This document shows positions 16,844 to 26,389 of a DNA stretch of 64,000 nucleotides, in pieces. The stretch's first letter is position 1; each line of letters opens with the position of its first letter. The DNA comes from Acidobacteriota bacterium (GTDB lineage: Bacteria > Acidobacteriota > Thermoanaerobaculia > Gp7-AA8). A program made the translations under genes and the position numbers. The notes under the pieces are model-generated. The model saw only the letters and a list, made by a program, of their open reading frames with translations. It ran no database searches and was not told the origin of the DNA. The stretch lies in contig JACPDH010000066.1 of the NCBI GenBank assembly GCA_016184115.1, positions 1 through 64,000 of the forward strand, written 5' to 3'.

Positions 16844-19681
16844 ATGCGCAATATCCGTTTGCTTGGGGCGTGCCTCGCACTGCTCCTCACGATCGCCCCA
16901 ATCGCAGCCTCGGCCGCCGGCTCGGGCGACATCCTTCCGTTCAAGGCGACGACGAAGACGCTCCCCAACGGGCTCGTCGTGATCGTCGTTCCGACCGGAT
17001 TCCCGAACATCGTCTCACTCCAGATTCCGGTTCTTACGGGATCGCGCAACGAGGTCGAGCCTGGCAAGTCGGGCTTCGCGCATTTCTTCGAGCACATGAT
17101 GTTCCGCGGTACGCCGACGCTCAGTCCCGACGCGTACAACTCGATCATCACGAAGGCAGGCGCGAGGCAGAACGCCTACACCACCGATGACTACACGAAT
17201 TACCACGTCACGTTCGCGAAAGAAGATCTCGAGACGATTCTGAAGATCGAGGCCGATCGATTTCAGAACCTCTCGTACCCGGTCGAAGCGTTCAAGACCG
17301 AGTCGAAGGCAGTTCGCGGGGAGTACGACAAGAACTCCGCGAACCCCATCCAAAAGCTCTACGAGACGATGCGCGCGAAGGCGTTCACGACCCACACCTA
17401 CAGGCACACTACGATGGGCTTCATCGAAGACATCGACGACATGCCTAACCAGTACGATTACTCCAAGACCTTCTTCGCCCGCTGGTACCGCCCGGAGAAC
17501 GCCGCGATCATCGTCGCCGGCGACGTCGATCCCGCGAAGGTGATGCCGCTCGTCGAGAAGTACTGGGGCGGCTGGAAGTCGGGCTCTGCCGAGCAGGTCG
17601 CGATCCCGCAGGAGCCCGCACCGAAGGGGGCCGTCTACTCTCACGTCACCTGGCCGACGCCGACAGCTCCCTGGGTCGCGGTCGCGTTCCGCGGCCCGGC
17701 ATTCAGCGAGACGGCGAAGGACGCCGCAGCGATCGACCTCTTCATGGACATCAACTTCGGCCGGACCTCGGACGTTTACCGCAAGCTCGTCGAGCAGGAG
17801 CAGAAGGTCGACCAGTTCTTCGCCGGTGGTTCCGACAACGTCGATCCCGAGCTGATTACGATCTTCGCGCGCGTGAAAAAAAGGGAGGACGCCCTCTACG
17901 TGCGCGACGAGATCCTCCGCGCGGTCGCGGCGACGCGCGCTTCAATGATCGACGCGAAGCGACTCGAGGACGCGAAGTCGAACGCGCGCTATTCGTTCAC
18001 CGCCCGTCTCGACAACACCGACACGATCGCCGGCACACTCGCGCGTTTCGTCCGCTACCGCCGATCGTTCGATACGCTCAACAACCTTTACCGTGTCTAC
18101 GCGTCGCTGACCCCCGAGGATCTCGACGCCGCGGCGAAGAAGTACTTCATCGACGAGTCGCTCGTGGTCACGACGCTGGCGAAAGACCCGCTGCCTGCCG
18201 GAATCGAGACGCTACCGAAGCTGGCGACCTTTACGCCGGCTGCCGTCGCGCTCGACGCGAAGCAGATCACGGTCCAGAAGTCGGAGCTGCCACAGCTCCG
18301 GATCAAGCTCCTCTTCGACATCGGTTCGGCGTACGACCCGAAGGGTAAGGAAGGGCTCGCCCGCCTTACCGCATCGATGATCGCCGACGCGGGATCGAAG
18401 GCGATGAGGATCGACGAGATCAAGAAGGCGCTCTACCCGATTGCGGGCGGCTTCAACGCGCAGGTCGACAAAGAGATGACGACCTTCACGATGTCGGTAC
18501 ACCGTGACAATTGGCCACTGTTTGCGTCGGTCGCGCTGTCGCAGTTGCTGGAGCCCGGCTTTCGGCAGGAAGACTTCGACCGCCTGAAGACGACGCAGCT
18601 CAATGCCCTCACGATCGATCTTCGATCGAACAACGAGGAAGAGCTCGGCAAGGAGTGGCTCCAGAACCGCATCTTCGAAGGAACGCCATACGGACACGCG
18701 GTCCTCGGAACCGTCGACGGAATCAATGCGATCACGCTCGACGACGTGAAATCGTTCGCGAAGCAGCACTATACGACCGGCAACTTGAAAGCCGGCATCA
18801 ACGGCGGCGTGACGGATGCGGTCATGTCGTCGCTACGGTCGGAGTTAGGGAAGCTTCCGGCAGGAGCGACGCCGCGCGTCAGCGGAATCGCGGGCAAGGC
18901 GGCGAAGGGATACGACGTCGACATCATCGCGAAGGACACGCGTGCGACGGCAATCTCGTTCGGGCACCCGATCACCGTCACGCGAGCCTCGGCCGACTTC
19001 GCAGCGCTCGACGTTGCGCGGGCGTGGTTAGGCGAGCACCGCGCGTCGATGTCGCATCTCTACGACCGGATCCGCGAGAAGCGCGGCATGAATTACGGCG
19101 ACTACGCGTACATCGAGGCGTTCCCGCGCGGCATGTTCCAGTTCTTCCCCGATCCGAACGTCGCGCGACAAAGCCAGATCTTCGAGGTCTGGATCCGTCC
19201 AGTCGTTCCGGAGAACGCGCACATGGCGCTTCGCATCGCGCTTCACGAAGTCGAAGAGCTCGTCAAGAATGGCTTGTCCAAGGAAGAATTCGAGGCGACA
19301 CGTGACTACCTCATGAAGAACGTCTACGTGAAGACGTCGACCGCAAACCAGCAGGTCGGGTACGCCCTCGATTCCGATTGGTACGGAATCAGCGACTACG
19401 CCTCCACCATGCGTAGCGCGCTCGCCAAGCTCACGGTCGCCGACGTCAACAAGGCGATTCGGTCGCACATCCATCCGCGCGACATGAAGATCGTCATGAT
19501 CGCCAAGGAGGCCGACCAGTTGAAGCAGAAACTCGTATCTGACGAGGTGTCGACGATCGCGTACGAAGGCGAAAAGTCGAAAGAGCTGCTCGACGAAGAC
19601 AAGCTCATCGGCGCGATGAAGCTCGGAATCGCCGCGAGCAACGTGCACGTCGTGCCCGCGGACGAGGTGTTCAGGAAGTAG
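16844..19681 (+). CDS. Exported M16 (insulinase/PqqL-type) zinc peptidase, two-lobed
   Basis: 945 residues with a signal peptide (MRNIRLLGACLALLLTIAP), ATG at 16844 with AGGAGCC upstream. The inverted zinc motif HFFEH sits at residues 80-84 (HxxEH), with the downstream conserved acidic stretch ESKAVRGEYDKNSANP supplying the third ligand. The second half (from ~470) is a degenerate M16 lobe without HxxEH, as expected for pitrilysin-like single-chain enzymes that form a clamshell. It acts on peptides in the periplasm. Divergent from the outer-membrane gene with a ~250 bp shared upstream region. Confidence 0.92.
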   Translation: MRNIRLLGACLALLLTIAPIAASAAGSGDILPFKATTKTLPNGLVVIVVPTGFPNIVSLQIPVLTGSRNEVEPGKSGFAHFFEHMMFRGTPTLSPDAYNSIITKAGARQNAYTTDDYTNYHVTFAKEDLETILKIEADRFQNLSYPVEAFKTESKAVRGEYDKNSANPIQKLYETMRAKAFTTHTYRHTTMGFIEDIDDMPNQYDYSKTFFARWYRPENAAIIVAGDVDPAKVMPLVEKYWGGWKSGSAEQVAIPQEPAPKGAVYSHVTWPTPTAPWVAVAFRGPAFSETAKDAAAIDLFMDINFGRTSDVYRKLVEQEQKVDQFFAGGSDNVDPELITIFARVKKREDALYVRDEILRAVAATRASMIDAKRLEDAKSNARYSFTARLDNTDTIAGTLARFVRYRRSFDTLNNLYRVYASLTPEDLDAAAKKYFIDESLVVTTLAKDPLPAGIETLPKLATFTPAAVALDAKQITVQKSELPQLRIKLLFDIGSAYDPKGKEGLARLTASMIADAGSKAMRIDEIKKALYPIAGGFNAQVDKEMTTFTMSVHRDNWPLFASVALSQLLEPGFRQEDFDRLKTTQLNALTIDLRSNNEEELGKEWLQNRIFEGTPYGHAVLGTVDGINAITLDDVKSFAKQHYTTGNLKAGINGGVTDAVMSSLRSELGKLPAGATPRVSGIAGKAAKGYDVDIIAKDTRATAISFGHPITVTRASADFAALDVARAWLGEHRASMSHLYDRIREKRGMNYGDYAYIEAFPRGMFQFFPDPNVARQSQIFEVWIRPVVPENAHMALRIALHEVEELVKNGLSKEEFEATRDYLMKNVYVKTSTANQQVGYALDSDWYGISDYASTMRSALAKLTVADVNKAIRSHIHPRDMKIVMIAKEADQLKQKLVSDEVSTIAYEGEKSKELLDEDKLIGAMKLGIAASNVHVVPADEVFRK

Positions 19682-19764
19682 CAATCAGATGTTGGTTGGT
19701 AGACCGGTCGGGGCGCCTCCGCATCGTGGCGGAGGCGTCCCGCCTCCGCAGTGGCGCGCAGCGC

Positions 19765-19837
19765 CGCCTCGGTCGCTCCAGCTCGCGGTACGGCGTCGCC
19801 TCGCGGCGCCGCAACGGCCCGAGGCCGCTGCCACTAT
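19765..19837. repeat. REP-like hairpin repeat, 3' side of RAYT
   Basis: Part of a ~78 bp direct repeat shared with 20477-20553 (starts CCGCCTCGGTCGCTCC, ends GGCCGCTGCCACTAT). It holds an imperfect hairpin with stem GCAACGGCC / GGCCGCTGC at 19811-19831. The RAYT stop codon lies inside its last bases. Confidence 0.78.
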
Positions 19838-20424
19838 GGATCGTGCGCGCGGATGTAACTAACGATCGAGTCGTATTGCTGCTGGCGTCGCACGATGTGA
19901 TCGAATGACTCCTTCTGCCAAACCACTCGCATCTCGCCAAATGCCTTCGCGACCGCTGGCAGCTTCAGCAGGCGCTTCGACGTGAAGCTCTTCCATGACT
20001 GAAGTACCTCGGAGAGATCGAATCCGACACCCGGGCGAACAAGCGCGTGAACGTGATTCCCCGAAACTGTCAGATCACCCAACTCGTACCGCTCTCCGTC
20101 GAAGTGTCGCAGCGCTGACTCCACTTCGTGCCTTGCATCGGGATCGGCGAGCACGCATGAGCCGTAGCCGGCGTCTAGCCAGCGCTCGAGTCGGTCGACG
20201 AACAGCTTCTTGAAATCGAGGGCATCCGCCTCCGAGAGAGGGGACCGGTGTTCGACCAGCCACTCCTTCCGCTCCGCCATCCAGAGCCGCAACTTCTCCT
20301 GGGGGATCGAGTCTGCGAGGCGGAACGTGACGAAGTAGAGTGCACCGTCCTGTCGCCAGTGAGGGAGCATTCCCCAGCGAATGAAAAAGGGTGCATCCGG
20401 ATCGAAATAGCCGCTCGGGTGCAT
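19834..20424 (-). CDS. REP-associated tyrosine transposase (RAYT, Y1_Tnp)
   Basis: 196 residues from ATG 20424 (MHPSGYFDPDAPFFIRWGML). The HUH single-strand nuclease motif is visible as SGNHVHALVRP (~residue 120). The downstream helix WQKESFDHIVR and the C-terminal YDSIVSYIRAHDP carry the likely catalytic tyrosine. It belongs to the single-Tyr HUH family (IS200/IS605 relatives) that mobilises REP palindromes rather than itself. It is bounded on both sides by matching hairpin repeats, so it is a compact REP-RAYT-REP unit. An upstream extension of the frame runs through the repeat and is not considered coding. Confidence 0.88.
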   Translation of the reverse strand: MHPSGYFDPDAPFFIRWGMLPHWRQDGALYFVTFRLADSIPQEKLRLWMAERKEWLVEHRSPLSEADALDFKKLFVDRLERWLDAGYGSCVLADPDARHEVESALRHFDGERYELGDLTVSGNHVHALVRPGVGFDLSEVLQSWKSFTSKRLLKLPAVAKAFGEMRVVWQKESFDHIVRRQQQYDSIVSYIRAHDP

Positions 20425-20476
20425 GCCCGAGGCTACCTCGGTCTCCGCACGGCGCAAAGTAGTGACCCGGTGCGCA

Positions 20477-20553
20477 GCCCCGCCTCCGTCGCTCCATTTC
20501 GTCAGGATGCGCCGCGGCGCGGCGCCGCAACGGCCGGAGGCCGTTGCCACTAT
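20477..20553. repeat. REP-like hairpin repeat, 5' side of RAYT
   Basis: A direct-repeat partner of 19765-19837. It contains a perfect hairpin, stem GCAACGGCC / GGCCGTTGC with GGA loop (20527-20547), then CACTAT as in the other copy. Just beyond lies a GGCCTTT GGCCTGC heptamer run (20554-20592). Confidence 0.8.
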
Positions 20554-20603
20554 AGCCTCTGGCCCGGCCCGGCTTTGGCCTTTGGCCTGCGGTTTGACCT
20601 GCT

Positions 20604-22106
20604 TCACTGCTCCGAAACGACGATTCCATCGCCTTCGAAGCGAATCCGGAACGAGTTGTCGTCAGCAGAGATCATCACGCTCTCGAGCGCGGAGTCTTCG
20701 ACGACCATCGGGATGATCGAACCGGTCCAGGCGACGAGCGCAGTCGATGACAGCAGCAGCGGATATTCTCGTGATACACGAAGCGTCAGCGGCTCGATCC
20801 GCGTCGAGATCGCGAGCGAACCGCGACCGAAGATCTTGATGGTGTCGATCTTCCGCTGGTAAGTGCCGTCGTAAATCGGCTCCACGCGGAAGGAGAGCGA
20901 GTCCTCGAGCGCGAGAAGGTTCGATCCCTCGACGTAGATGAACTCGTCGTTGAGATCGAGCAGGAAGGTCTTCATTCCCTTCTCGTAAAGGAAGATCCTC
21001 CCCTGCCCCTCGACCTTGACCATTGAGCCGGCAGTCGTGCCGACGAGACCTGCCTCCCCGATGAACCTCAAGTTCCCGCTGTAGCTCGACACCGTGCCTC
21101 GCCGTACGTGAACCCGCTTCTGGAGGTTGATCTCGAGGAAGCCGTTCTCGTGAAGCGTGAACGTGCGTGAGGCTCCCTCGATCTTCCTCTCGAGGTCGAG
21201 ACGCTTGTCTTCGACGAGTACGGGTTCGTCGACGGCCTGCTGCAGCTTTTGTGCGGCGCGAGAGCGCGTCTCGAGCTCCGACGGAACATGGACTGCCGGA
21301 GGCGCAGGAATCGCCGGAACGGGGGCGGTCGAACTGGGTTTCGGAGGTGTTGGCTCCAGTGGGATCGGCTGCTGTGGCGCGGTTGAGCGAGGGGACACGG
21401 GCGACGGGGGCGCGACGCTCATTGCGCGGATCTTCTGAGTGTCGTCGTCTTTCCGCGCCGACTTTTCGATCTCTCGCTGCGCGATCGCTCGGATATCGGG
21501 GAGCGTCGTGTTGACCGGCGTCTCCAGTGTTCGAAACGTCGCCGCCGGGATCTCCGCCGTCTGGCGCGACTCGCCCGGCCCTGCGGGGGCCGGCGCCGCG
21601 GTGACGATCGGAGCGGGCGCGTGGGCCTGGCCCAACTCGATCTCGACCTCGCGAACGAGCTTATCCGCCCCGGCAAAACGCAGGTGCTCGAGCGCGAGGC
21701 CGAGCTTCTTCTTGTCACGGTAGAGCATGCCGAGGTAGAGATGCGACTTCGCGTAGTTAGGCCGCAATTCGATCGCACGCAGGAGGAAGCGCTCCGCGTC
21801 TTCCGGCTTTCCAAGCTTGAAGAGGATCAGACCGAGGTTGGAGTGCAGGACGAAAACGTTCGGGTTTTCCTCGGAGAGTCTCCGGTAGATCACCTCGGCT
21901 TCAGGTAGCGCGCTCGTCTTGAAGTAGACGAGCCCGAGAAGATTCAGCACGTCCGAATCGTCGGGGCGCATCTTCTGCGCTTTCTCGAGCTCATTCCGTG
22001 CTTCTCCGTAACGCCCTTCCTGGAAGGCTTCCCTGCCCCTGTTGTAGTGGAGAAGGAAAATCCCCTGGTCGAACGGCGGAGGCGTGCTCGGCTTCGTCTG
22101 CGGCAT
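20604..22106 (-). CDS. TPR protein with C-terminal AIM24-like domain
   Basis: 500 residues. The N-terminus has about three to four TPRs (AFQEGRYGEARNELEKAQKM, DDSDVLNLLGLVYFKTSALP, HSNLGLILFKLGKPEDAERF). A Pro/Ala-rich linker (~170-300) follows. The last ~200 residues form an AIM24/DUF124 beta-fold (GNLRFIGEAGLVGTTAGSMV, FLLDLNDEFIYVEGSNLLAL). The AIM24 family takes its name from a mitochondrial inner-membrane organising protein; bacterial members lack a known reaction. There is no signal peptide, so it is probably cytoplasmic. ATG 22106 begins MPQTKPS; a longer Arg-rich start at 22160 is possible. Confidence 0.82.
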   Translation of the reverse strand: MPQTKPSTPPPFDQGIFLLHYNRGREAFQEGRYGEARNELEKAQKMRPDDSDVLNLLGLVYFKTSALPEAEVIYRRLSEENPNVFVLHSNLGLILFKLGKPEDAERFLLRAIELRPNYAKSHLYLGMLYRDKKKLGLALEHLRFAGADKLVREVEIELGQAHAPAPIVTAAPAPAGPGESRQTAEIPAATFRTLETPVNTTLPDIRAIAQREIEKSARKDDDTQKIRAMSVAPPSPVSPRSTAPQQPIPLEPTPPKPSSTAPVPAIPAPPAVHVPSELETRSRAAQKLQQAVDEPVLVEDKRLDLERKIEGASRTFTLHENGFLEINLQKRVHVRRGTVSSYSGNLRFIGEAGLVGTTAGSMVKVEGQGRIFLYEKGMKTFLLDLNDEFIYVEGSNLLALEDSLSFRVEPIYDGTYQRKIDTIKIFGRGSLAISTRIEPLTLRVSREYPLLLSSTALVAWTGSIIPMVVEDSALESVMISADDNSFRIRFEGDGIVVSEQ

Positions 22107-22163
22107 CAACGCGTCTCGATGGAGATTATAGGCGGAGGAGACGCGCCTTCGGCGCGCCACGAT

Positions 22164-22937
22164 TTACATCGAGCCGAGAGCGACCGGGGTCGGCGATTCG
22201 ACCGCCCTGCCGAGCTTCGTCGACGTCGTCGTTCGCAACGTCGTCGCCGTCTCGCTCTTGAATCCGCCACCGAGCTTCTTCCCTCCCACCGACCTCCCGT
22301 CGCTCAGCTTGATCGAGCCCGATGAAACTGGTTTGCCGGTGACCCTACCGCCGCGACCGATCGCCACGCCACCGTAGGGGCGGCCGTAGTAAACAGTGAG
22401 CGCCTTTCGGACGTAGAGCTGCGTCTCTTCGTAGGGCGGGACGCCCTCGTACCGCACGACCGCATTCTCCCCGGCGTTGTAGCCGGCGAGCGCACGCGTC
22501 AAATCGTTCGGAAACATCTTCGTCAGAAACGCCAGGTACTCGATTCCGCCGCGAATGTTCTCTTCTGGATCGAGGATGTTCTTCACGCCGAAACGTCTCG
22601 CCGTGGCAGGCATCAGTTGCATCAGCCCGCGTGCGCCTTTATACGAGACCGCTTCGGGGTTGTATGCGCTTTCGATCTGAATCACTGCCTTGACGAGAAC
22701 CGGATCGACCCCATACTTCGCGGCATGGCGGATGATGAAGTCGTCGTAGTGAGATTCCCGATCCCGCTGCCGGGCGAGCCAATCAAAGTCGACGGCGCGT
22801 GGTCCGGTACTCCGCTTGGTGGCGAGGTTGAAGATGGTTTTCGTGCCATCTGCACGCACGACCATCTTCACCTGACCGAACGCAGGTACCGCGACTATCG
22901 TCGCGAGGAGACTCACGAGCAGGGCACGCCGGAACAT
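22164..22937 (-). CDS. Lytic transglycosylase (SLT domain), exported
   Basis: 257 residues with signal peptide (LLVSLLATIVAVPAFG). The SLT fold is plain: IQIESAYNPEAVSYKGARGL with catalytic Glu89, then MQLMPATARRFGV, NIRGGIEYLAFL, ALAGYNAGENAV and YVRKALTVYYG. It cleaves peptidoglycan between MurNAc and GlcNAc with anhydro-MurNAc formation. It ends in a low-complexity basic tail. It lies directly upstream of the TPR-AIM24 gene on the same strand (57 bp gap), probably co-transcribed. Confidence 0.92.
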   Translation of the reverse strand: MFRRALLVSLLATIVAVPAFGQVKMVVRADGTKTIFNLATKRSTGPRAVDFDWLARQRDRESHYDDFIIRHAAKYGVDPVLVKAVIQIESAYNPEAVSYKGARGLMQLMPATARRFGVKNILDPEENIRGGIEYLAFLTKMFPNDLTRALAGYNAGENAVVRYEGVPPYEETQLYVRKALTVYYGRPYGGVAIGRGGRVTGKPVSSGSIKLSDGRSVGGKKLGGGFKSETATTLRTTTSTKLGRAVESPTPVALGSM

Positions 22938-23019
22938 CCGCTCGAATCTTAACAGAAGCCAGCCCGGGACGCTTCCCTCTCCCCGAAAATGATTCCGTGA
23001 ACCACATGGAGATGACGAG

Positions 23020-23343
23020 ATGAGTTTCGCCGACGCACAAAAGGACGTGGACAGCTGGATCTCCCGCTTCGAGGAAGGTTACTGGAAGCCGCTCTCGATG
23101 CTCGCCCGCATCACCGAGGAGGTGGGCGAGCTGGCCCGGCTTCTCAACCACGAGTACGGTGAAAAGCCGAAGAAGCCGGGTGAGCCGCAGCAGGAGGTGG
23201 GCGAGGAGATCGCGGATGTCATCTTCGTACTCCTCGCCCTCGCAAACTCCCTCGGCATCGACATGGACGAGGCCTTCGCGCACGTGATGGATAAGTATCG
23301 AACCCGCGACGCCACGCGCTGGACGCCAAAGCCGCGCCCGTGA
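23020..23343 (+). CDS. MazG-like nucleotide pyrophosphohydrolase
   Basis: A 107-residue all-alpha NTP-PPase: TEEVGELARLLN and EEIADVIFVLLALAN provide the EExxE...ExxD magnesium site. It is the short single-domain form, hydrolysing (d)NTPs to monophosphates, likely housecleaning. GGAGATGACG precedes the ATG. It is divergent from the transglycosylase, separated by an 82 bp promoter gap. Confidence 0.88.
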   Translation: MSFADAQKDVDSWISRFEEGYWKPLSMLARITEEVGELARLLNHEYGEKPKKPGEPQQEVGEEIADVIFVLLALANSLGIDMDEAFAHVMDKYRTRDATRWTPKPRP

Positions 23344-23397
23344 TGTTTCGCCACGCCGAAGGGACCGGCCGGCCATCTGCTATTCTCAGCTTCGCCG

Positions 23398-24043
23398 ATG
23401 ATCGACCTTCATTTCCACTGCCTGCCAGGAATCGACGACGGCCCAGCAGATTGGGATGCCGCCACGGCACTCTGCCGGCAGCGACGAACTGCTTCTCAAG
23501 CTGAATACAATGCTCGAAGGGACACCCGCCGTCCTCCCGGGCTGTGAGTATTTCTATTCGTCTGACGCCGTGGAGTTGTGGGAGCAGGGACAGAGTGGAC
23601 CGATCACCGGGCTGAATCGCGGACCATACCTGCTGCTCGAGTTTCCCGCGACGATTGTTCCGCGCGGGGCCGGGGACGTGATCCACGAGCTATCGGTCAT
23701 CGGCGTCACTGCCGTGATCGCGCATCCGGAGCGCAATCTCCATTTCGTCCGCGAACCCGAGTTGCTCGAGTCGTTCGTCAGGAAAGGCGCGATCTCGCAG
23801 GTCACTGCTGCCAGCGTGCTCGGCGACCTCGGTCGCGCGGCTCTTGCCGCCTCCGCGGAGTTCTTCAGTCGTGGGCTCGTCCATCTCGTTGCGTCGGACG
23901 CCCACAACCTCGACCGTCGCCCTCCTCGCCTCGCCGCCGCGCGCGAGCGAGTCCGCCGCGACTGGGGCGAAGCTGCCGCACACGTGCTATTCGAAGGCAA
24001 TCCGCGGGCGATCGTCGACGGACTTCCTGTCGAGCGCGCCTGA
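23398..24043 (+). pseudogene. CpsB/YwqE-type PHP phosphatase with internal deletion
   Basis: From ATG 23398 the frame reads MIDLHFHCLPGIDDGPADWD, the metal-binding start of PHP-family tyrosine-protein phosphatases (CpsB/CapC/YwqE). After ALCRQ (~23482) the homology jumps frame to DELLLKLNTMLEG, PAVLPGCEYFYSSDAVELWE, VTAVIAHPERN and HLVASDAHN, through to the stop at 24043. The block that normally carries ATPH is missing, so a deletion plus frameshift near 23482 is likely. The family controls capsule/EPS tyrosine kinases, which fits the following sugar genes. The catalytic set is incomplete as read. Confidence 0.74.
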
Positions 24044-24148
24044 ACGCGCCAGAAGCGCCGGCCACGTCCCTTGCCTGAGCCGAGGCTGAACGCTACCATC
24101 CGCGCGGCGGTCGCGCCGGACCGCGCCGGATCGCAGGAGGAAGTGAGT

Positions 24149-25351
24149 TTGGAGAGAACGAGATTCGAGCGAGACGTCTGCATCATTGGTGGCGGAGGAC
24201 ACGTCGGGCTCCCTCTTGCGCTCACATTTGCCGACAGCGGGCTTCGAACCGTCGTCTACGACATCAACGCGAAGGTGGTCGAGTCGATCCGGAGCGGACA
24301 GATGCCTTTCCGCGAGGAAGGGGCCGACGAGGTTCTTGGCCGCGTGCTCGCCTCGGGCACGTTGGAGGTCGAGAGCTCACCCTCCCTGCTCTCGACGTGC
24401 GAGTTCGTCGTATTGATCGTCGGTACGCCGGTCGACGAGCACCTCAATCCCAACTTCACGGCAATGCAGAAGGCGCTCGAGCAATGCCTCGCGACGCTTC
24501 GCGACGGGCAGACGCTCATTCTTCGAAGCACCGTTTTCCCGGGCATCAGTGGCTTCACACGTCGCTGGCTGAGCGACCGAGGGCTCGACGTCCGCGTCGC
24601 GTTCTGCCCGGAACGAGTCGCGCAGGGGCAGAGCATCCGCGAATTCCGAACACTCCCTCAGATCATCAGCGCATTCGATCGGGAGACGCTCGCCAAGGTG
24701 CGAGCACTCTTCGCGCGATTCACAGCTGACTTCGTCGAGCTCGAGCCGATGGAGGCGGAGCTCGCGAAACTCATGACGAACGCCTGGAGGTACGTCCAGT
24801 TCGCCACCGTGAATCAGTTCTACATGATCGCGAAGCAGCAGGGGCTCGACTTCGATCGAATCCTCCACGCGTGCCGCCACAACTACCCGCGAATGGCGGG
24901 GATGCCGGGACCCGGTTTTGCTGCGGGCCCGTGCCTGATGAAAGACACGATGCAGCTCGCCGCCTTCAGCGGAAACCAATTCGTGCTCGGGCACGCGGCG
25001 ATGCTGGTGAACGAAGGTCTGCCCGCGTTCATGATCGAAATGGCAGAGCGCGAGGGGCCCCTCACCGAGCTCACGGCAGGCATCCTCGGTATGTCCTTCA
25101 AATCAGAGAGTGATGATCCGCGCGACTCGCTCAGCTACAAGCTGCGCAAGGTGCTCAAGCTCAAGGCGCGCGAGGTGCTCTGCTCCGATCCCTACATTTC
25201 CGACCCGTCGTTCGTAGGGCGGGACGAGCTTCTCGCGAAGGCGGACGTCATCTTCGTCGGAACGCCTCATCCCGAGTACCGCGGGCTCGCGCTACCGGCC
25301 GGACGCCGCGCCTATGACGTATGGTCGATTCTTTCCAAGGAGACACGATGA
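24149..25351 (+). CDS. UDP/GDP-sugar dehydrogenase (uronate-forming)
   Basis: 400 residues. A Rossmann start VCIIGGGGHVGLPLALTFAD, a middle domain, the catalytic Cys262 in GPGFAAGPCLMKD, and a C-terminal UDP-binding domain (ILGMSFKSESDDPRDSLSYK) define the UDP-glucose/UDP-ManNAc dehydrogenase family. It oxidises a nucleotide sugar to its uronate using two NAD+. The TTG at 24149 is chosen because AGGAGG lies eight bases upstream; GTG 24143 and ATG 24071 are alternatives. Its stop overlaps the next start (ATGA). Which sugar is used cannot be read from sequence. Confidence 0.86.
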   Translation: MERTRFERDVCIIGGGGHVGLPLALTFADSGLRTVVYDINAKVVESIRSGQMPFREEGADEVLGRVLASGTLEVESSPSLLSTCEFVVLIVGTPVDEHLNPNFTAMQKALEQCLATLRDGQTLILRSTVFPGISGFTRRWLSDRGLDVRVAFCPERVAQGQSIREFRTLPQIISAFDRETLAKVRALFARFTADFVELEPMEAELAKLMTNAWRYVQFATVNQFYMIAKQQGLDFDRILHACRHNYPRMAGMPGPGFAAGPCLMKDTMQLAAFSGNQFVLGHAAMLVNEGLPAFMIEMAEREGPLTELTAGILGMSFKSESDDPRDSLSYKLRKVLKLKAREVLCSDPYISDPSFVGRDELLAKADVIFVGTPHPEYRGLALPAGRRAYDVWSILSKETR

Positions 25352-26370
25352 GAATCCTGGTCACCGGCTCTGCCGGTTTCATCGCCGGCTACCTCGTCGA
25401 GCAGCTGCTCGAAGCGGGGCATGAAGTCGTCGGCGTCGACAACTACTCCAAGTACGGGCGGGTGGAGAAGAGCTATCAGGGCCATTCGCGCTACACATTC
25501 GTCGAGGGCGACGCCAAGGACGCGAAGCTCCTGACCGGGCTCGCGGCCGAATGCGACATCTTCGTGGCTGGCGCGGCGAAGATCGGCGGCATCTCATACT
25601 TTCACGAGTACGCCTACGATCTCATCGCGGAGAACGAGCGGATCGTCGCGGCGAGCTTCGACGCGGCGATCGCGGCGCACAAAGCGGGAAAGCTCGAGCG
25701 CATCGTCGTGATCAGCAGCAGCATGGTCTTCGAGAACGCGACGATCTTCCCGACGCCGGAAGGCCACGAGCGCAATTGCCCGCCGCCGTCGAGCACCTAC
25801 GGCTTCCAGAAACTCGCGTGCGAGTACTTCGCGCAAGGTGCATGGGAGCAGTACAAACTCCCCTACACGATCTGCCGGCCATTCAACTGCGTCGGCACAG
25901 GCGAGCGACGGGCGCTGGGCGACAAGGACATCCCGAGCGGCAACATCAGCCTGGCGATGAGCCACGTCGTGCCTGATCTCGTGCAAAAGGTGATCAAGGG
26001 ACAGGACCCGCTTCACATCCTCGGAGAGGGAAAACAGGTCCGCTGCTACACCTACGGAGGCGACCTCGCGCGCGGCATCGTCACGGCGATGTTTCATCCG
26101 AAGGCGGTTAATGACGACTTCAATCTCTCGACGCCGACGTCGACGAATGTGCTGGAGCTCGCGGAACTGATCTGGACCAAGGTGCATGGTGACAGCAAAC
26201 CGTTCCGATACATCTCGGATCCACCGTTCCCGTACGACGTTCAGATGCGCGTCCCCAACGTCGACAAGGCGCGCGACGTGCTCGGCTTCGAGGCGAAGAC
26301 GACGATGAGCGAGATGCTCGACGAAGTGATTCCGTGGGTGCGCGAAGAGATCGCGCACGGCCGTCTCTGA
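25348..26370 (+). CDS. NAD-dependent sugar epimerase/dehydratase
   Basis: 340 residues, extended SDR: MRILVTGSAGFIAGYLVEQL with the GxxGxxG NAD loop, VVISSSMVFE, the active-site STYGFQK (YxxxK) and the product/substrate loop RPFNCVGTGE. It is translationally coupled to the dehydrogenase (ATGA overlap) with AAGGAG upstream. It acts in nucleotide-sugar supply for surface polysaccharide. Confidence 0.88.
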   Translation: MRILVTGSAGFIAGYLVEQLLEAGHEVVGVDNYSKYGRVEKSYQGHSRYTFVEGDAKDAKLLTGLAAECDIFVAGAAKIGGISYFHEYAYDLIAENERIVAASFDAAIAAHKAGKLERIVVISSSMVFENATIFPTPEGHERNCPPPSSTYGFQKLACEYFAQGAWEQYKLPYTICRPFNCVGTGERRALGDKDIPSGNISLAMSHVVPDLVQKVIKGQDPLHILGEGKQVRCYTYGGDLARGIVTAMFHPKAVNDDFNLSTPTSTNVLELAELIWTKVHGDSKPFRYISDPPFPYDVQMRVPNVDKARDVLGFEAKTTMSEMLDEVIPWVREEIAHGRL

Positions 26371-26389
26371 TCCCCTCACGAGGAGATTG

